From Siphonodentalium dalli (Eukaryota > Mollusca > Scaphopoda > Gadilida > Siphonodentaliidae): a DNA stretch of 64,000 nucleotides. Made by a program: the position numbers and the translations under genes. The notes under the pieces were generated by a model. It saw only the letters and a list, made by a program, of their open reading frames with translations, was not told the DNA's origin and did no database searches. Where the stretch lies: contig CP136064.1 of assembly GCA_032622095.1 (NCBI GenBank), positions 274,625,614-274,689,613 on the forward strand. Reading direction: 5' to 3'. This document shows positions 12,701 to 27,700 of the stretch, piece by piece. Within the stretch, counting starts at the first letter, position 1, and every line of letters begins with the position of its first letter.

Positions 12701-15700
12701 AAAGATGACCTTGCCCTTCAGCTACAAGCTGAACAGGATCACATCTCTGACCTTGAGGAGAAGGTCGTGATTATGGTGGAGCAGAAGATAGAGAATGACC
12801 AACAGCTGAAGGAGGCCGAGGATCGTCTGGGGGAGTTCGAGGGGCAGGTAACCACGACGAATGACAAACAAGAGAAGATGAATCAGGAGATACATGACTT
12901 AAAACAGGACTGTGATGATATGGACGCACATATAGCGAAGGTGCGTCTCAAACGAATAACCTATTATTTATTCCCCATTTGATTTGACATTAAAGGCCCC
13001 ATTTAATTTCCGAATGCCCAGATCACACTATGTACAACATGTTTCATACTATATACCATTTGGAAGAGGAATCAAACATTTTTATATATTCTACCGGAAA
13101 GTGGAATAACTGTGGCCTAGGAGTGTCTTCTCAGATTCACACCAAGTCTTCCCCCGTTATCTACCCCATACTGCCTAATAATTCACAACTAAGTGATAGA
13201 GTTATTCCCCTTCCAATGAGAATAATAGACTGGCAGTACAGTCCAGATCCAAATTGAGCAGAGCAAGCACGTCGGTACCTTGACAAAAGCAACATGTTTA
13301 CCCGGATAAGTTGGTAATACAATATTTTGGAGCTTCATCTTTCAAATGGTATATAATATGGTATATGTTGTATATAATGTTATACGGGGTCGACAATTAA
13401 GTGGACCTTTAAGCTTTTGTGAGTCTGACAAAGAGTAGAACGATTTGTAAAATTTGACCACCAAAGCTTCCCCTAAAAGAGCTGTCTGACTACCTAGCTG
13501 GATACGTCCTAATTAAACCTTTTGACAAAATGAATTTTCCAATTCAGTTATAAAAGTTTACATTGGAATGTCCAATTATTCATCTGGATGGGTGTTCGGG
13601 AAAGGAGGTCATTTGTTGAATTTATTTTATGAACATTTCATAAGGGAACAACTCATCAGTGAGCATTTAGTAACGATATTGTTACATTATTCAACTTGAG
13701 CTCCCATGATTCATTTGCTGCACTGTTCGGCAGCCTTCCGTCGAACTTATTAGTCAAACAGACTTACAAATTAATAAATGGAGTTTCAAACAGTGGAAAT
13801 TAATTTGCTGGTTGATCTTTTGGAACACCTAATGGTCGAACTGGCTACGTCGAACTCATGGATAACTCGAAGTAACCCAACGGTCCCTTGCGATTCGACT
13901 TAACATTTCACAACGCTTACGTCTGTCAACAGGTAGAGAAAGAGAAAGCAGCCAGAGAAACCGAGATAAAGGGTCTGCATGATGAGCTGACCAAACAGGA
14001 CGAAGATTTATGTAAATTATCCAAGGTCCGAAAGGCACTGGAAGATAATCACAATAAAACCATGGATGAACTCAAGTCGGAGCAAGATAAAGTTAACAAC
14101 CTCAACAAGATCAGGAACAAACTCGAATCGACTTTGAATGAGGTACGTGATTCCCTTCGTTGTCACCAGCCTTTATCCAGAAATGTTGAGTAATTGGGTG
14201 GTTGTTGTTTGTCGCAAGCCTTTATCCCGAAGGGCTGAGTATTTGGGTGGTTGCCGTTTGTCACCAGTCTTTAACACGAAGTGTTGAGTAATTGTCGCCA
14301 GTCTTTATCCCGAATGGTAGAGTAATTGGACGGTTGTTTTTTGTAGCCAGCCTTTATCTCGTAGGGTTGATGAATTTGTGGTTGGTATTTGGTTCGTTCG
14401 TTTGTTAATGTTGGGGTTCATGTCCTTTTCAGAAGTTGTGTCATTCCACGACGCTGTCAGTTTGTTAGTGGTTGGAGACGCACCGCACAGAATGCGAATA
14501 TCGTTGCTTTGAGTGAGGCATAAATTATTCTCATCGGGGTCCGAACTAACAAAACGAAATTGTTTTCCGTATATTTAAATTATCATGTTATACAGATGGA
14601 GAGCTGTTTCGAACGCGAGAAGAAAATCAGAGGTGACACCGAGAAAGTGAAGCGTAAACTGGAGCAGGATCTGAGAGCCACACAAGATAATCTCGATGAA
14701 GTGGAACGGGCCCGACATGATACCGAAGAGCACTTAAGGAAGTGAGTATGGACACATGTAATTTCCTACAGGCCACTGTGCATTCACACAAATAATACAC
14801 GTATAGATGATTTAATGACATATGATATAGAACTGTGTATTCCCACAAATAATAAAGTATACATGAGTGAATGACATACATCATCGGACTGTGCATGCCC
14901 ACAAATAATACACGTACACATGAGTGAATGACATATATCATAGAACTGTACATTCCCACAAATAATAAAGTATACGTGAGTGAATGACATACATCATAGA
15001 ACTGTGCATTCCCACAAATAATAAAGTATACATGGGTGAATGACATACATGTACATCATAGAACTGTGCATTCCCACAAATAATACACGTATACATGAGT
15101 GAATGACATACATCATAGAACTGTGCATTCCCACAACTAATACACGTATACATGAGTGAATGACATACATCATAGAACTGTGCATTCACACAAATAATAA
15201 AGAATACGTGAGTGAATTACATACACCATATAAATGTGCATTCCCACAACTAATACACGTATACATGAGTGAATGACATACATCATAGAACTGTGCATTC
15301 ACACAAATAATACACGTATACATGAGTGAATGACATACATCATAGAACTGTGCCTTCCCACAAATAGTAAAGTATACGTGAGTGAATGACATACATCATA
15401 GAACTGTGCATTCCCACAACTAATACACGTATACATGAGTGAATGACATACATCATAGAACTGTGCATTCCCACAAATAATACACGTATACATGAGTGAA
15501 TGACATACATCATAGAACTTTGCATTCCCACAAATAATAAAGTATACATGAGTGAATGACATACATCATAGAACTGTGAATTCCCACAAATAATAAAGTA
15601 TACATGAGTGAATGACATACATCATAGAACTGTGCATTCACACAAATAATACACGTATACATGAGTGAATTACATACATCATAGAACTGTGCATTCCCAC

Positions 15701-18700
15701 AACTAATACACGTATACATGAGTGAATGACATACATCATAGAACTGTGCATTCCCACAAATAATAAAGTATACATGAGTGAATGACATACACCATAGAAC
15801 TGTGCATTCCCACAACTAATAAAGTATAAATGAGTGAATGACATACATCATAGAACTGTGCATTCCCACAACTAATAAAGTATACATGAGTGAATGACAT
15901 ACATCATAGAACTGTACATTCCCACAATTAAAACACGTATACATGAGTGAATGACATACATCATAGAACTGTGAATTCCCACAAATAATAAAGTATACAT
16001 GAGTGAATGACATACATCATAGAACTGTGCATTCACACAAATAATACACGTATACATGAGTGAATTACATACATCATAGAACTGTGCATTCCCACAACTA
16101 ATACACGTATACATGAGTGAATGACATACATCATAGAACTGTGCATTCCCACAAATAATAAAGTATACATGAGTGAATGACATACACCATAGAACTGTGC
16201 ATTCCCACAACTAATAAAGTATAAATGAGTGAATGACATACATCATAGAACTGTGCATTCCCACAACTAATAAAGTATACATGAGTGAATGACATACATC
16301 ATATAACTGTGCATTCCCACAACTAATACACGTATACATGAGTGAATGACATACATCATAGAACTGTACATTCCCACAATTAAAACACGTATACATGAGT
16401 GAATGACATTCATCATAGAACTGTGCATTCCCACAAATAATAAAGTATACATGAGTGAATGACATACATCATAGAAATGTGCATTCCCACAACTAATACA
16501 CGTATACATGAGTGAATGACATACATCATAGAACTTTGCATTCCCACAAATAATAAAGTATACATGAGTGAATGACATACATCATAGAACTGTGCATTCC
16601 CACAAATAATAAAGTATACATGAGTGAATGACATACATCATAGAACTGTGCATTCCCATACATAATAAAGTATACATGAGCGAATGAGATACATCATAGA
16701 ACTGTGCATTCCCACAAATAATAAAGTATACGTGAGTGAATGGCATACATCATAGAACTGTGCATTCCCACAAATAATACACGTATACATGGCTGAATGA
16801 CATACATCATAGAACTTTGCATTCCCACAACTAATGCACGTATACATGAGTGAATGACATACATCATAGAACTGTGCATTCCCACAAATAATAAGGTATA
16901 CATGAGTGAATGACATACATCATATAACTGTGCATTCCCACAATAATAAAGTATACATGAGTGAATGACATACATCATAGAACTGTGCATTCACACAAAT
17001 AATAAAGTATACATGAGTGAATGACATACATCATAGAACTGTGCATTCCCACAACTAATAAAGTATACATGAGTGAATGACATACATCATAGAACTGTGC
17101 ATTCCCACAACTAATACACGTATACATGAGTGAATGACATACCTCATAGAACTATGCATTCCCACAAATAATAAAGTATACATGAGTGAATGACATACAT
17201 CATAGAACTGTGCATTCCCACAAAAATAAAGTATACATGAGTGAATGACATACATCATAGAACTGTGCATTCACACACATATTAAAGTGTACGTGAGTGA
17301 ATGACATACATCATAGAACTGTGCATTCCCACAAATAATAAAGTATACATGAGTGAATGACATACATCATAGAACTGTGCATTCACACAAATAATAAAGT
17401 ATACATGAGTGAATTACATACATCATAGAACTGTTTATTCCCACAACTAATACACGTATACATGAGTGAATGACATACATCATAGAACTGTGCATTCCCA
17501 CAAATAATACACGTATACATGAGTGAATGACATACATCATATAACTGTGCATTCCCACAAATCATAAAGTATACATGAGTGAATGACATACATCATAGAA
17601 CTGTGCATTCACACAAATAATACACGTATACATGAGTGAATGACATACATCATAGAACTGTGCATTCCCACAAATAATAAAGTATACATGAGTGAATGAC
17701 GTACATCATAGAACTGTGCATTCCCACAACTAATAAACGTATACATGAGTGGATGACATACATCATAGAACTGTGCATTCCCACAACTAATAAAGTATAC
17801 ATGAGTGAATGACATACATCATAGAACTGTGCATTCCCACAACTAATAAAGTATACATGAGTGAATGACATACATCATATAACTGTGCATTCCCACAACT
17901 AATACACGTATACATGAGTGAATGACATACATCATAGAACTGTGCATTCCCACAACTAATACACGTATACATGAGTGAATGACATTCATCATAGAACTGT
18001 GCATTCCCACAAACAATAAAGTATACATGAGTGAATGACATACATCATAGAACTGTGCATTCCCACAACTAATACACGTATACATGGCTGAATGACGGAT
18101 ATCACATAACTTAGTTAACTCTCCACGAACATTAACACATCCGTGTTCTCTCAAGCTCGAGTTGTTAAATTGTGGACTGAGTAACTATATCAACATATTT
18201 AACAGAAGATAAACTTACGACCGACCCAGCACCATGTATACGACAAACGCACCTTGTCGTGTACGGGTTGGCTAGTCGATTTCATTTTCATATTCATCTA
18301 AGAAGAAAAAACTTACGCATGGGGGACGCATTAGTATGGCGACAACTCACCACGTCATTAAATGCCTAGCGTGGCCTATTTCATCTAAATAATTCCAAAA
18401 TATAAATTTCAGATCACAGATGCTTGCTTCCATTGATTCATGCTCATTTTGGAAATATTATTCCATAGGTGAATGACTGTTTTAATATGTATAATGTTTA
18501 ATTGCAGAAACCAATATATATTTTTGATTTCAGGAAAGATTCAGATCTGAACAACACACGCACCCAGTTGGAAGAAACAGAGACCCAATGCGCTCAACTC
18601 AACCGGAAGTTGAAAGAGTTCCAGGTCACTCTCAGCGAACTCGAGGACGAATATGAAAACGAACGGACCGCAAGAGAGCGAGTATGTGTTTACAGTGATT

Positions 18701-21700
18701 GGTACAGACCAGTGGGATTCATACTTATTCTCCACATGTTCCCTATAGAGATCGACATAGGCCCGTAGGATTCATACGTATAATTCTCACCACGTTTCCT
18801 ATAGAGATATTCGCTCACCAGCATCTTTATTACTGCATTTTTCAATCGGGAAATATTATTCATGGGGAAAATTTTGTACTCTGTACTGCTAACATTCATC
18901 TGATTCATGTGGAGTTTAAATTCCCTGACTACTGCAATTATAAATACAAACACTGGATGATTATACCGTTCTGGATTCATCGGGGTCACATTTGATAGAT
19001 AATTTATTAATTCTTTCTTGCATATTCGCGGCAATATTTTATTCAATTATACAAACCAAAATTCCGGTTATTTGATATCACAATATCACACGTCTATTGG
19101 CAGTATACGTGTACACGATGAGGTGTTATGTGCGTCTTCCAGGTAACAATGTTTCGTTTTGGATATTTCAGGCTGAGAAACAAAGAAACGAATTGGTTAG
19201 AGATTTAGATGACCTCACAGAGAAACTCGAAGAACAAGGAGGAGCTACAGCCGCTCAGGTGTGTTTTATGGTCACGTGCTTAACATGGTGGGCAGTAGAC
19301 ACGCGACTTTCAACAACATCGTTTGTACCCTTTCTTGAAACAGGAAGTGTGGACAACATTTCCTTGTCCCGAATTCAAAATTAATATTAAACGAAGCGAG
19401 ATTTCCCTAAGGTAAACACAGCTTATTTGAAACCTCTAAGCTAGTCCCCGAGTCAATAGGAACATAACTCAAATTTTTATTTTTTAATAATTTTTTCAAC
19501 AATTATCATTATTTCTTACATTCTTTAACAATTTTTGATAATTGTTTCTTACATTCTTTAGCAATTATAAAAAAACAATATAAAATTTGATAGGCCAATG
19601 CATTCTCTTATATATGCGAGGCGACCTATGGTCGACTCGCATATATAAGAGAATGCATTGGCACAGGGTTTTCGCATCAGTTCAAGGCATAATCAAAGGA
19701 ATGCTGCGGTGTACTACTAATGTCGACACAATATATATTGAAATACCTGCGTTAAACAACTTTATGGACTATTCTGGTGTGTCGAATGTATTCGTACATA
19801 TCGACACGAAATTTTCAAGCCAATTTTCCTACTTATAACATATTTGACTACCACACCCATTTGAAGAACATTGCCGAAACTTTCAACAACATCGGTTGTT
19901 ACCCTTTGACACCAAATCCCTGCTATAATTATATATAAGAAACTTAGACCATTGGCATTGCAGTCGACTCGCCACTTTCAACAACATCAGTTGTACCCTT
20001 TCTTGAAACAGAAACGTGTGGACAACATTTTCGTGTCCCGAATTGAAAATTAATATTAAACGAAGCGAGATTTCCCTAACGAGAGACATCATACAGAGGA
20101 ATGCTGCGGTGTACTACCAATGTCGACACAATATATATTGAAATACAACTTTATGGACTATTCTGGTGTGTCGAATGTATTCGTACATATCGACACGAAA
20201 TGTTCAAGCTAATTTTCCTACTTATAACATATATTTGACTACCACACCCATTTGAAGAACATTGTCGAAACTTTCAACAACATCGGTTGTTACCTTTTGA
20301 CACAACATTTATTAACATTCCAACGATATTTCTATATAAGAAACGTAGACCATTCCGTGTGTCGAATGTTTTCGTGAACATGTCTATGAGAAAATCAGCG
20401 TGTAAATGGGAACGAGTCATTTTGGGGTCATTCAGCAAAAAAAAAACATGGCTGCCAGCGGCCAACTTTGATTTCAAAATTCAATCCATTAGCATGGGCT
20501 ACAGGCCGTATTGTTTGTCTGATCATCGTGAAATTTGTCATTTATATTAATATTGACATATAGATGGGAACGAGTCATTTTGGGGTCATTCGGCCAAAAA
20601 AACATGGTCGCCAGCAGCCATCTTGTATTTTACTCTTTGCATGACTAAATCCTTTGGCACGGGCTACAGGTTGTACCTTTGGTCGGTTCACCATAACATT
20701 TGTCATGAATTTTAATATTGACATGTAGATGGGAACGAGTCATTGTGGGGTCATTCGACCATCAAACATGTTCCACGGTGATCCCGATGTAATTGGATGA
20801 TTCTCTCAACCAAAATATTATCTGTTAACCCTTTCTTTACTTAGTGGATTATCCCATTCAGCTATCAAGATATACATTGGAATAGTATATTATTCATTTG
20901 GGGGATGTTCAGGTTATAGTAATATACGACAAACACACGGAAAGATAATAAATTGCAGAATGATTCATATTCATTGATGGGAAATGTTCAGATAATAAGT
21001 TAAAAAAACGACCTATGTTTGTGTTAAACATATTATCTGTGCATTTTCTAAGGGAACCAAAATAGTATCTTTTAAGCTAGTGTGGTCGGTACTTTAGCTG
21101 CAGGCACTCTGGTGCCGTATATGTCCACATCTATGCTAACGCGGGCCCCCCACACGTTGTATAGTATACATAATGTATTTCCACATTATCTCTCCCTAAA
21201 TATCTAAATTGTAGTGAAATATTTGAGTTGCGAAACGCCATTTATGATATAGCATATAGCTGCTTTTCGAAGCTTCGTTGAATTCTAGTAAAACAATTGA
21301 TATATCCATACTTGGTGGGTACTATCACATTTCTATGCAATCATATGTTAGCTAGCGGTCTCACGGTTAGAAGTGATGTTTACTATATTGCAAAACACCC
21401 AAACCAACACAAACAACACTATGTTGTATAACAATAAATAACACAGAAACGATAGCAGCGGTGTGTTCTGCGTGTAATTCAAAACAAATTGAGTCAGAAT
21501 ATCATTTCATCTTAGAATGTCAGGCCTACGAAAGTATTCGTGAAACTTATGTAAAGGACATAATTGCAACGTGCCCTCGTTTCTTAAAAATGACAAATTA
21601 TGAGAAGTTCAGATTTATTATGCAGAATAAAAAATTGAAAACGTTAAACGTTATATGCGACATGATCCGGTCTTTCTTCACCATTCGAGACAATATACAT

Positions 21701-24700
21701 GTCTAACAAAAGCTACCAAGTGAGATTTTATGACAGTAAATTCAGGAGAACGTATATGCAATAGGACGTGATTACTCATGTTAAATTTGTCTTTATGTTG
21801 ATATATGTTGTATTTATTATGTGCAACTACCAATTGGGTATAATAAACAACATACAAACGGTAGCAGCGATATATAATATATATATATACGACAGGTTGA
21901 AGTGAGTAAGAAGAGAGAACATGAAATCGGCAGACTGCGACGAGAGATGGAGGATTATAAAATGCAGCATGAGACACAGATATCATCCATCAGAAAGAAG
22001 ATGTCGGACGCCGTTAACGAACTAACCACACAAGTCGAAGCAGCACAAAAATCAAAGTCCAAGTAAGTCGATTTCATAGAAATTACACAGCGCACTGTAT
22101 AATATATATATACTCCGCTGTCTGTCAATGCAATACAATAACACCTAAGGCATATTGTTGATGTACATGTGTAGATGCTTAATTAATCCCAAAAGTTCAC
22201 ACTTGTTGATACCTATACTAACGGCTGAAACATCGATTTGAAGATTATTATAAAAGCCTAAAATTAAACCAGCTTATATCGTCGATGTGTTACAATATGT
22301 GGATCAATAGTATATGTGCCAATAAATAGACTAATAACTATCATGTGTGTTTCTATAAATAGACTAATAACTAATAATTTTCATGTGTGTTACTATAAAT
22401 CCTGTTTGGTGATTGGTCAACTGCCAATTTAATTGGGTCATGCTTTGTATCCAGTAAAACACACCATAACATCATCTTATCGACCGAGATGACTAAAAGC
22501 TATATATAGAATAACTGGGCGTGTTTTTTTTTTTAGCACGCGGCCACATGCTATCATCGATAATTCACATGTTGAATATAAATGTAGAACTACATTACCG
22601 TGCTGTATGGTGCAATATCCGAACTGCAGACATATGTCAGAAAACTATAAAAAAGTTATACAAATATAAGAAATGAATGTATAGTTTGAGTGTGTTTGAT
22701 ATCTTAACGGTGCGGCACAGTGTCGCATAAATCACATATTACAAGACAACGTTCGTGAATATGGATAGGCAGAACAGAAAACACGCATACAAGACCGGGT
22801 ATCTGTCTTCATCGTAATTTAAATATAACCCGGAGACTTATGCTGATTTATTTCCGTATATAGGTCAGAGAACGAAAAGAACCAGATGAGACACGACATT
22901 GGGGAACTCGCTAACCAAGTGGAATACTTCAAGAAAAACGGCGTAAGTAAGCCGGTGTTACCTCGGTAGTGATTCGTCTTTGTATTATGCGAATTGTAGG
23001 TTCATTTTAACACGGCACTTTGGTGGAATTCGTGAACTATTTACATTATAATAGCCATGTTCAGCGATCCATTTAGGCGGTACATTTGTCATGGCGCCAA
23101 ACCTACACGTTTAAATATATCGTCCAGCGAAAAGCTGGAACAATTCGATCTAACATCGATATACTTAACTGGCTTCAATGAAAATAATACAGGTAAATCG
23201 TAATATCCCACCACCTGCACAACGTTGATAACTCATGTTACCAATATATTGGTCCCAGGGACGTGGCTAGATGGTTTTCGTTCGGGGTGTGTCCACATTG
23301 GGAAATTCCAACTGCACCCCCCCCCCCCCCCCCCCTTTGAATCAGAATCAGTCCGAAAACAAGTTTTGCATAATTCCATTTGCACCGCCCCTTGCACATC
23401 AGTGCTCTTACGCCTAATATCCTATATCTTCATAAACCATGGTTCTATATAGTCCCAGTATGAGAATATTCAGATGTTTTAACCTGAAACACTGCATAAA
23501 TCCTAACATTTAGTGGTCTAACTCCATACAAATGCACACGACACACCGGGCTGACCATGGTTGTTCGGCCCGGTGTGAGAAAATTTTGAAATTTGAACAA
23601 GAAAATCGCAAATCTTAGCATCTAGACTGGCCTCAACTGAAGCTTTCCTATAGTGTTGGAAATTTCTCCAACTGATGACCATTTCAGTCCACAAGTTTGA
23701 CCAAATGTAGTAAAATAATGTTAAACTTATTAGCATTTTTGTATTGGCCACGGGGGAGAGACAATGACACATCGGGCCGACCATGGTTCGGCCCGGTGTG
23801 CGAAAATTTTGTAATCTGAACAAGAAAATCGCAAAATCCTAGCATCTAGACTAGCCTCAAGCATTCCAAGAGTGGAAATTTCAAACCTGACACCCCAAAT
23901 GTATGACAATATTGTTTTCTTAAAGTAACTAGCAGTTTTTGTCTGGCCACGGGGGAGGGACCAGGACACAAGCTTTCCAAGTGTTGGAAATTTCCAACCT
24001 GTCACCCACCCTGAGGTTGGAAAATTTCCAACTGATGACCATTTCAGTCCAAAAGTTTTACCAAAAATAGGAAAATATGCAAATATTGCTCCAAAAACAA
24101 TTAATTCCCCCCAAGAAATTGTTTGAAAATCAAACTACAAGAACATTTTCAACCTATTGTTGGCGTGAAATTTCCAATCAATGTTTTGGCAGGTATGAAA
24201 TTTCCAACTGTTGAAACTTTTGAACATTAATACCTCGGTGATAGTTGCTCCAAAGCTATTTCTCAATTGTAATCTTTATTATGTTTAGGGTGCATCTAAC
24301 AAGGTAACGAAGCAGATGGAAGTGCAGATAGCCGATATGAACGCGACGATTGACGAGGGAACCCGAATGATATCCGAACTCGAAATGCAGAAGACAAAGA
24401 TGTCGTCAGAGATGAGTCACGTGACCCGACAGCTCGATGAGGCAGATCAGCGGACTGAGCTGTTAACGAGAGAGAAGAAACAACTGATGGACCGAGTCGA
24501 GGAAGCGAAACAATCTGTGGACGAACAGACGACAGTAAGATTGCCCCATGAGCATAATATGAAACCCAATAGAATATCAGATTTAACATTAAGGTGCCAT
24601 TAATTTCTTTTAAATTAAACGGTTGATACGATTTAATACCTATAGCGAATTTTGCTGACGAGATTCGAACATTTATCGAAAGTTCATTTGTGAGTTGTGG

Positions 24701-27700
24701 TCTGGTATGATTTCTCATTTCTACTAGCATGCCATCACGTGCATAAGTTTATGTTGCCGCACTGAAACATGTGACTTCATCCTGTATTTGGACACTGTGT
24801 TCTACTGTTCAATGCTTACTATACGTACAGCTACTAAAGAAATATACATGTAGTCGACAAAATATATCAAAATGAGGGAATAAGCTCATTACGATTCATC
24901 GGTTAAAACGTATCGCGATAATAATTTTCAAAAAGAATAACGATACGTGCATATGTATCGCGATTAATCGTTGCACCTTGAGAAAGCAATCGAACACAAG
25001 ATTTCTACCCACAAGAAATCTTCAAAACCAACTATGCCCATGGCTTTAGAAATACATTATTAAAAGAGTTGTTCTGCTTTATTCTGTTGACAACATGCAC
25101 ATGTTGAAAACAAAATATGATATTTAAACGGGACCGATATATATAAAAACAAATATCATTTTGTTATAAAACAATTAAAAAAATAATGTCTGAAATTAAT
25201 GTATGATCATAAAAGTTTGGAAAGACGAATAATCAATGCAGACATAAATTTGCAATCTGGCTAGATTTCAATTGTGCGTTAAGTAGTCCAACGAGCTTTG
25301 CCACACGTGTCGTCACGTGAGGCCGGAACATTAAATATGTATCTAACACAAACTGCAAATAGCATCCCTCCGTAAGTATCCACAAACCAGTCACAAAACA
25401 CGAGCTATATACCCTCGATATTTTACACGTGTTAATTCCGTGGCTTCTCCGGTTCCGGTTGTTGGACATATATTAATCTGCATGCCTATTTACCGGAGCT
25501 CTATTGTTATCGCTTGTTTTTGGAATCTCAAAAAAACAAAAAACAAACAAAAACAAGCAAACAAACAAACTAAAACAAATAGGATGTGGGTCTTTGTTGT
25601 CATCCGTGAGCCTTTTATAACTAGATTCAAAACCAGGAACCTACGTCATCAATCAAATCTCTAACCCAAAGCGGATATGATTTTAAATTTGTTTAAAACA
25701 CATCTAAACGCTTGTCTGATTGGGTAAACTAGTACATAAGCTGTGGAAATTTACCATTCGCATTCAAAAATGAGTAATCGTTAAAACAATCATGTTTATA
25801 ACTGAAGTTTACAAGGAAAATCGATCGATTCAGTCCCGATTTTGAACGTCGAACAGACCTCAACTATTTACTAGATGTTCATCAAATGCACATAAACCCT
25901 TTGACTCGTAAGAACAATAACTCCTACAACAAATATATATCTCATCACTGCATGAATTCCAAATATAGCAGCTATCCGAACTTCTTAAATGACGCAGGTT
26001 ACTGAGAGTTAGAAATAACAAATGTTTCAAAGTTTTAACTGGAAACGTCTTGTGACAGAGATGTATCGGGAATGTGAGATAATTCGACAGGGTATTCTAT
26101 ATCTAACGTCCCGTGTTTATATTGCAGTATTTCCACAAGGCGAGAACTGAGATCCGCAATCTGAATGTCGAGGTCGATGCTCTCCGAGAACAAATCAATG
26201 ACGAAGCCGAAACGAAGGCTGAGCTGCAGCGCGCCCTGTCGAGAGTTAACAACGAGAGTCAACAATGGCGCGTGAAATACGAATCAGAGGGCGCCACCAG
26301 AGCTGAGGAACTCGAAGAATCAAAGTAAGTGGTCGATAACACCGACACAAAATGTCTCCGATTTTATTTTGTCTTCGTAATTGTTTGTTTGTTTATTTAT
26401 TTGTATAAGGTGTGTTTAATTTCTTTGATTTTTTGTTTAACCACTTTCATTTTCTTTCTCTTATAACATATTCCCGACAACTATATCTAATATTGAATAC
26501 CTGATACATTATTCGCAATACAATGTAAGGAAGATGGATAGCATGTTTTCTCTGTTCTTCGCGTCGTGTTTTCTGTACATAGTACATTTTTATTAAATTA
26601 AGAGAGGAAACATATTTACCAAAAGTGTTCTCCGTACAGTTCCAGCAACAGGACTGTGACTAGTTGTTAACACATTTCGCTTACTTTTATAATGATAGAT
26701 GCTTCATTATTATTTTTTATAAATGTTCTCTCTATATACCATTACGATATTTGCGGTTCATGTTGGAGATATACTAGTTATTTGTGAGGCCAGTGAGAGA
26801 TCTATATATTCTCGTTTCATCGAGTTAATTAATTTCCAGACGCAAGCTCCAATCTCGATTGATGGAGGCCGAGGAGAATGCTGAGACTGCGATGTCAAAG
26901 GTCAGCTCACTAGAGAAGACGAGGTCGAGACTCGCTGGAGAACTGGATGACGTCATGGCCCAGCTTGATCTGGTGAGTTTGGCGTGGTGTTATATGCCGT
27001 GTCAAATCGAATGTGAACTCCATTATGACTGTCGTTGGCAATGACGACACACGTTACAAGTTACATGTAGGTGTGGCTGAACCCGGCTAACGTTTCCTTG
27101 GTTACCGGTAGAAAAACAACGCAACTTGCAAAGACGAGAATATCTGTTCTAAAACGCACACGTGATGCCTGAACAAAAGAAGTAGGCCTCAATTCACAGA
27201 GAATGCTTTTGGCAGTTTGCGAAATTATAATCTGTTATCATTTGCACCAAGGCTGTCCGTATTATATGTGACGTCATATGTCCTTGAATTAAGAAATAAA
27301 TACACGGTGTAGAGGTGTGTATGGTCAAGTTGTACCACAAAAAAACTGATTGTAGGACGACGCGTAGCGGAGTCCTACAATCAGTTTTTTGTGGTACAAC
27401 TTGACCATACACACCGATACACCGTGTATTTATTTCCTTTGTAATACGACTGAAAGTTTATGGTCACAATTCGACTGAATAGTCAACGAAATACTGCGCT
27501 TTTTCGGTCTCAGGTGAGAAAACATTTCGTGGTGTAATTCGTATTGGGCGTACTAGATTTCTTTGCATGGAGTACTCTGGTAATGTCTTGTCTTGTTATG
27601 AAATTCCCCCGTTGACTTTTCGAGGCACCTCTTCTAGAAATAATCGTTGTGATTGGCTAAAAAACGATGTGTTTTCAGCGGCGCCCGTGCGTTTCATTTA

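Noticed and set aside
14784-18154. Many minus-strand frames with repeated Cys/His/Tyr motifs (CHSLMYTC type)
   Set aside because: They are translations of the 56/57-bp satellite. The 56 and 57 alternation breaks frame regularly, so no single protein is possible.
19259-21895. Possible catchin-like alternative first exon in the rod region
   Set aside because: Molluscan Mhc genes can produce catchin from an internal promoter. I found no open, spliced, promoter-associated N-terminal exon in this or the other large rod introns.
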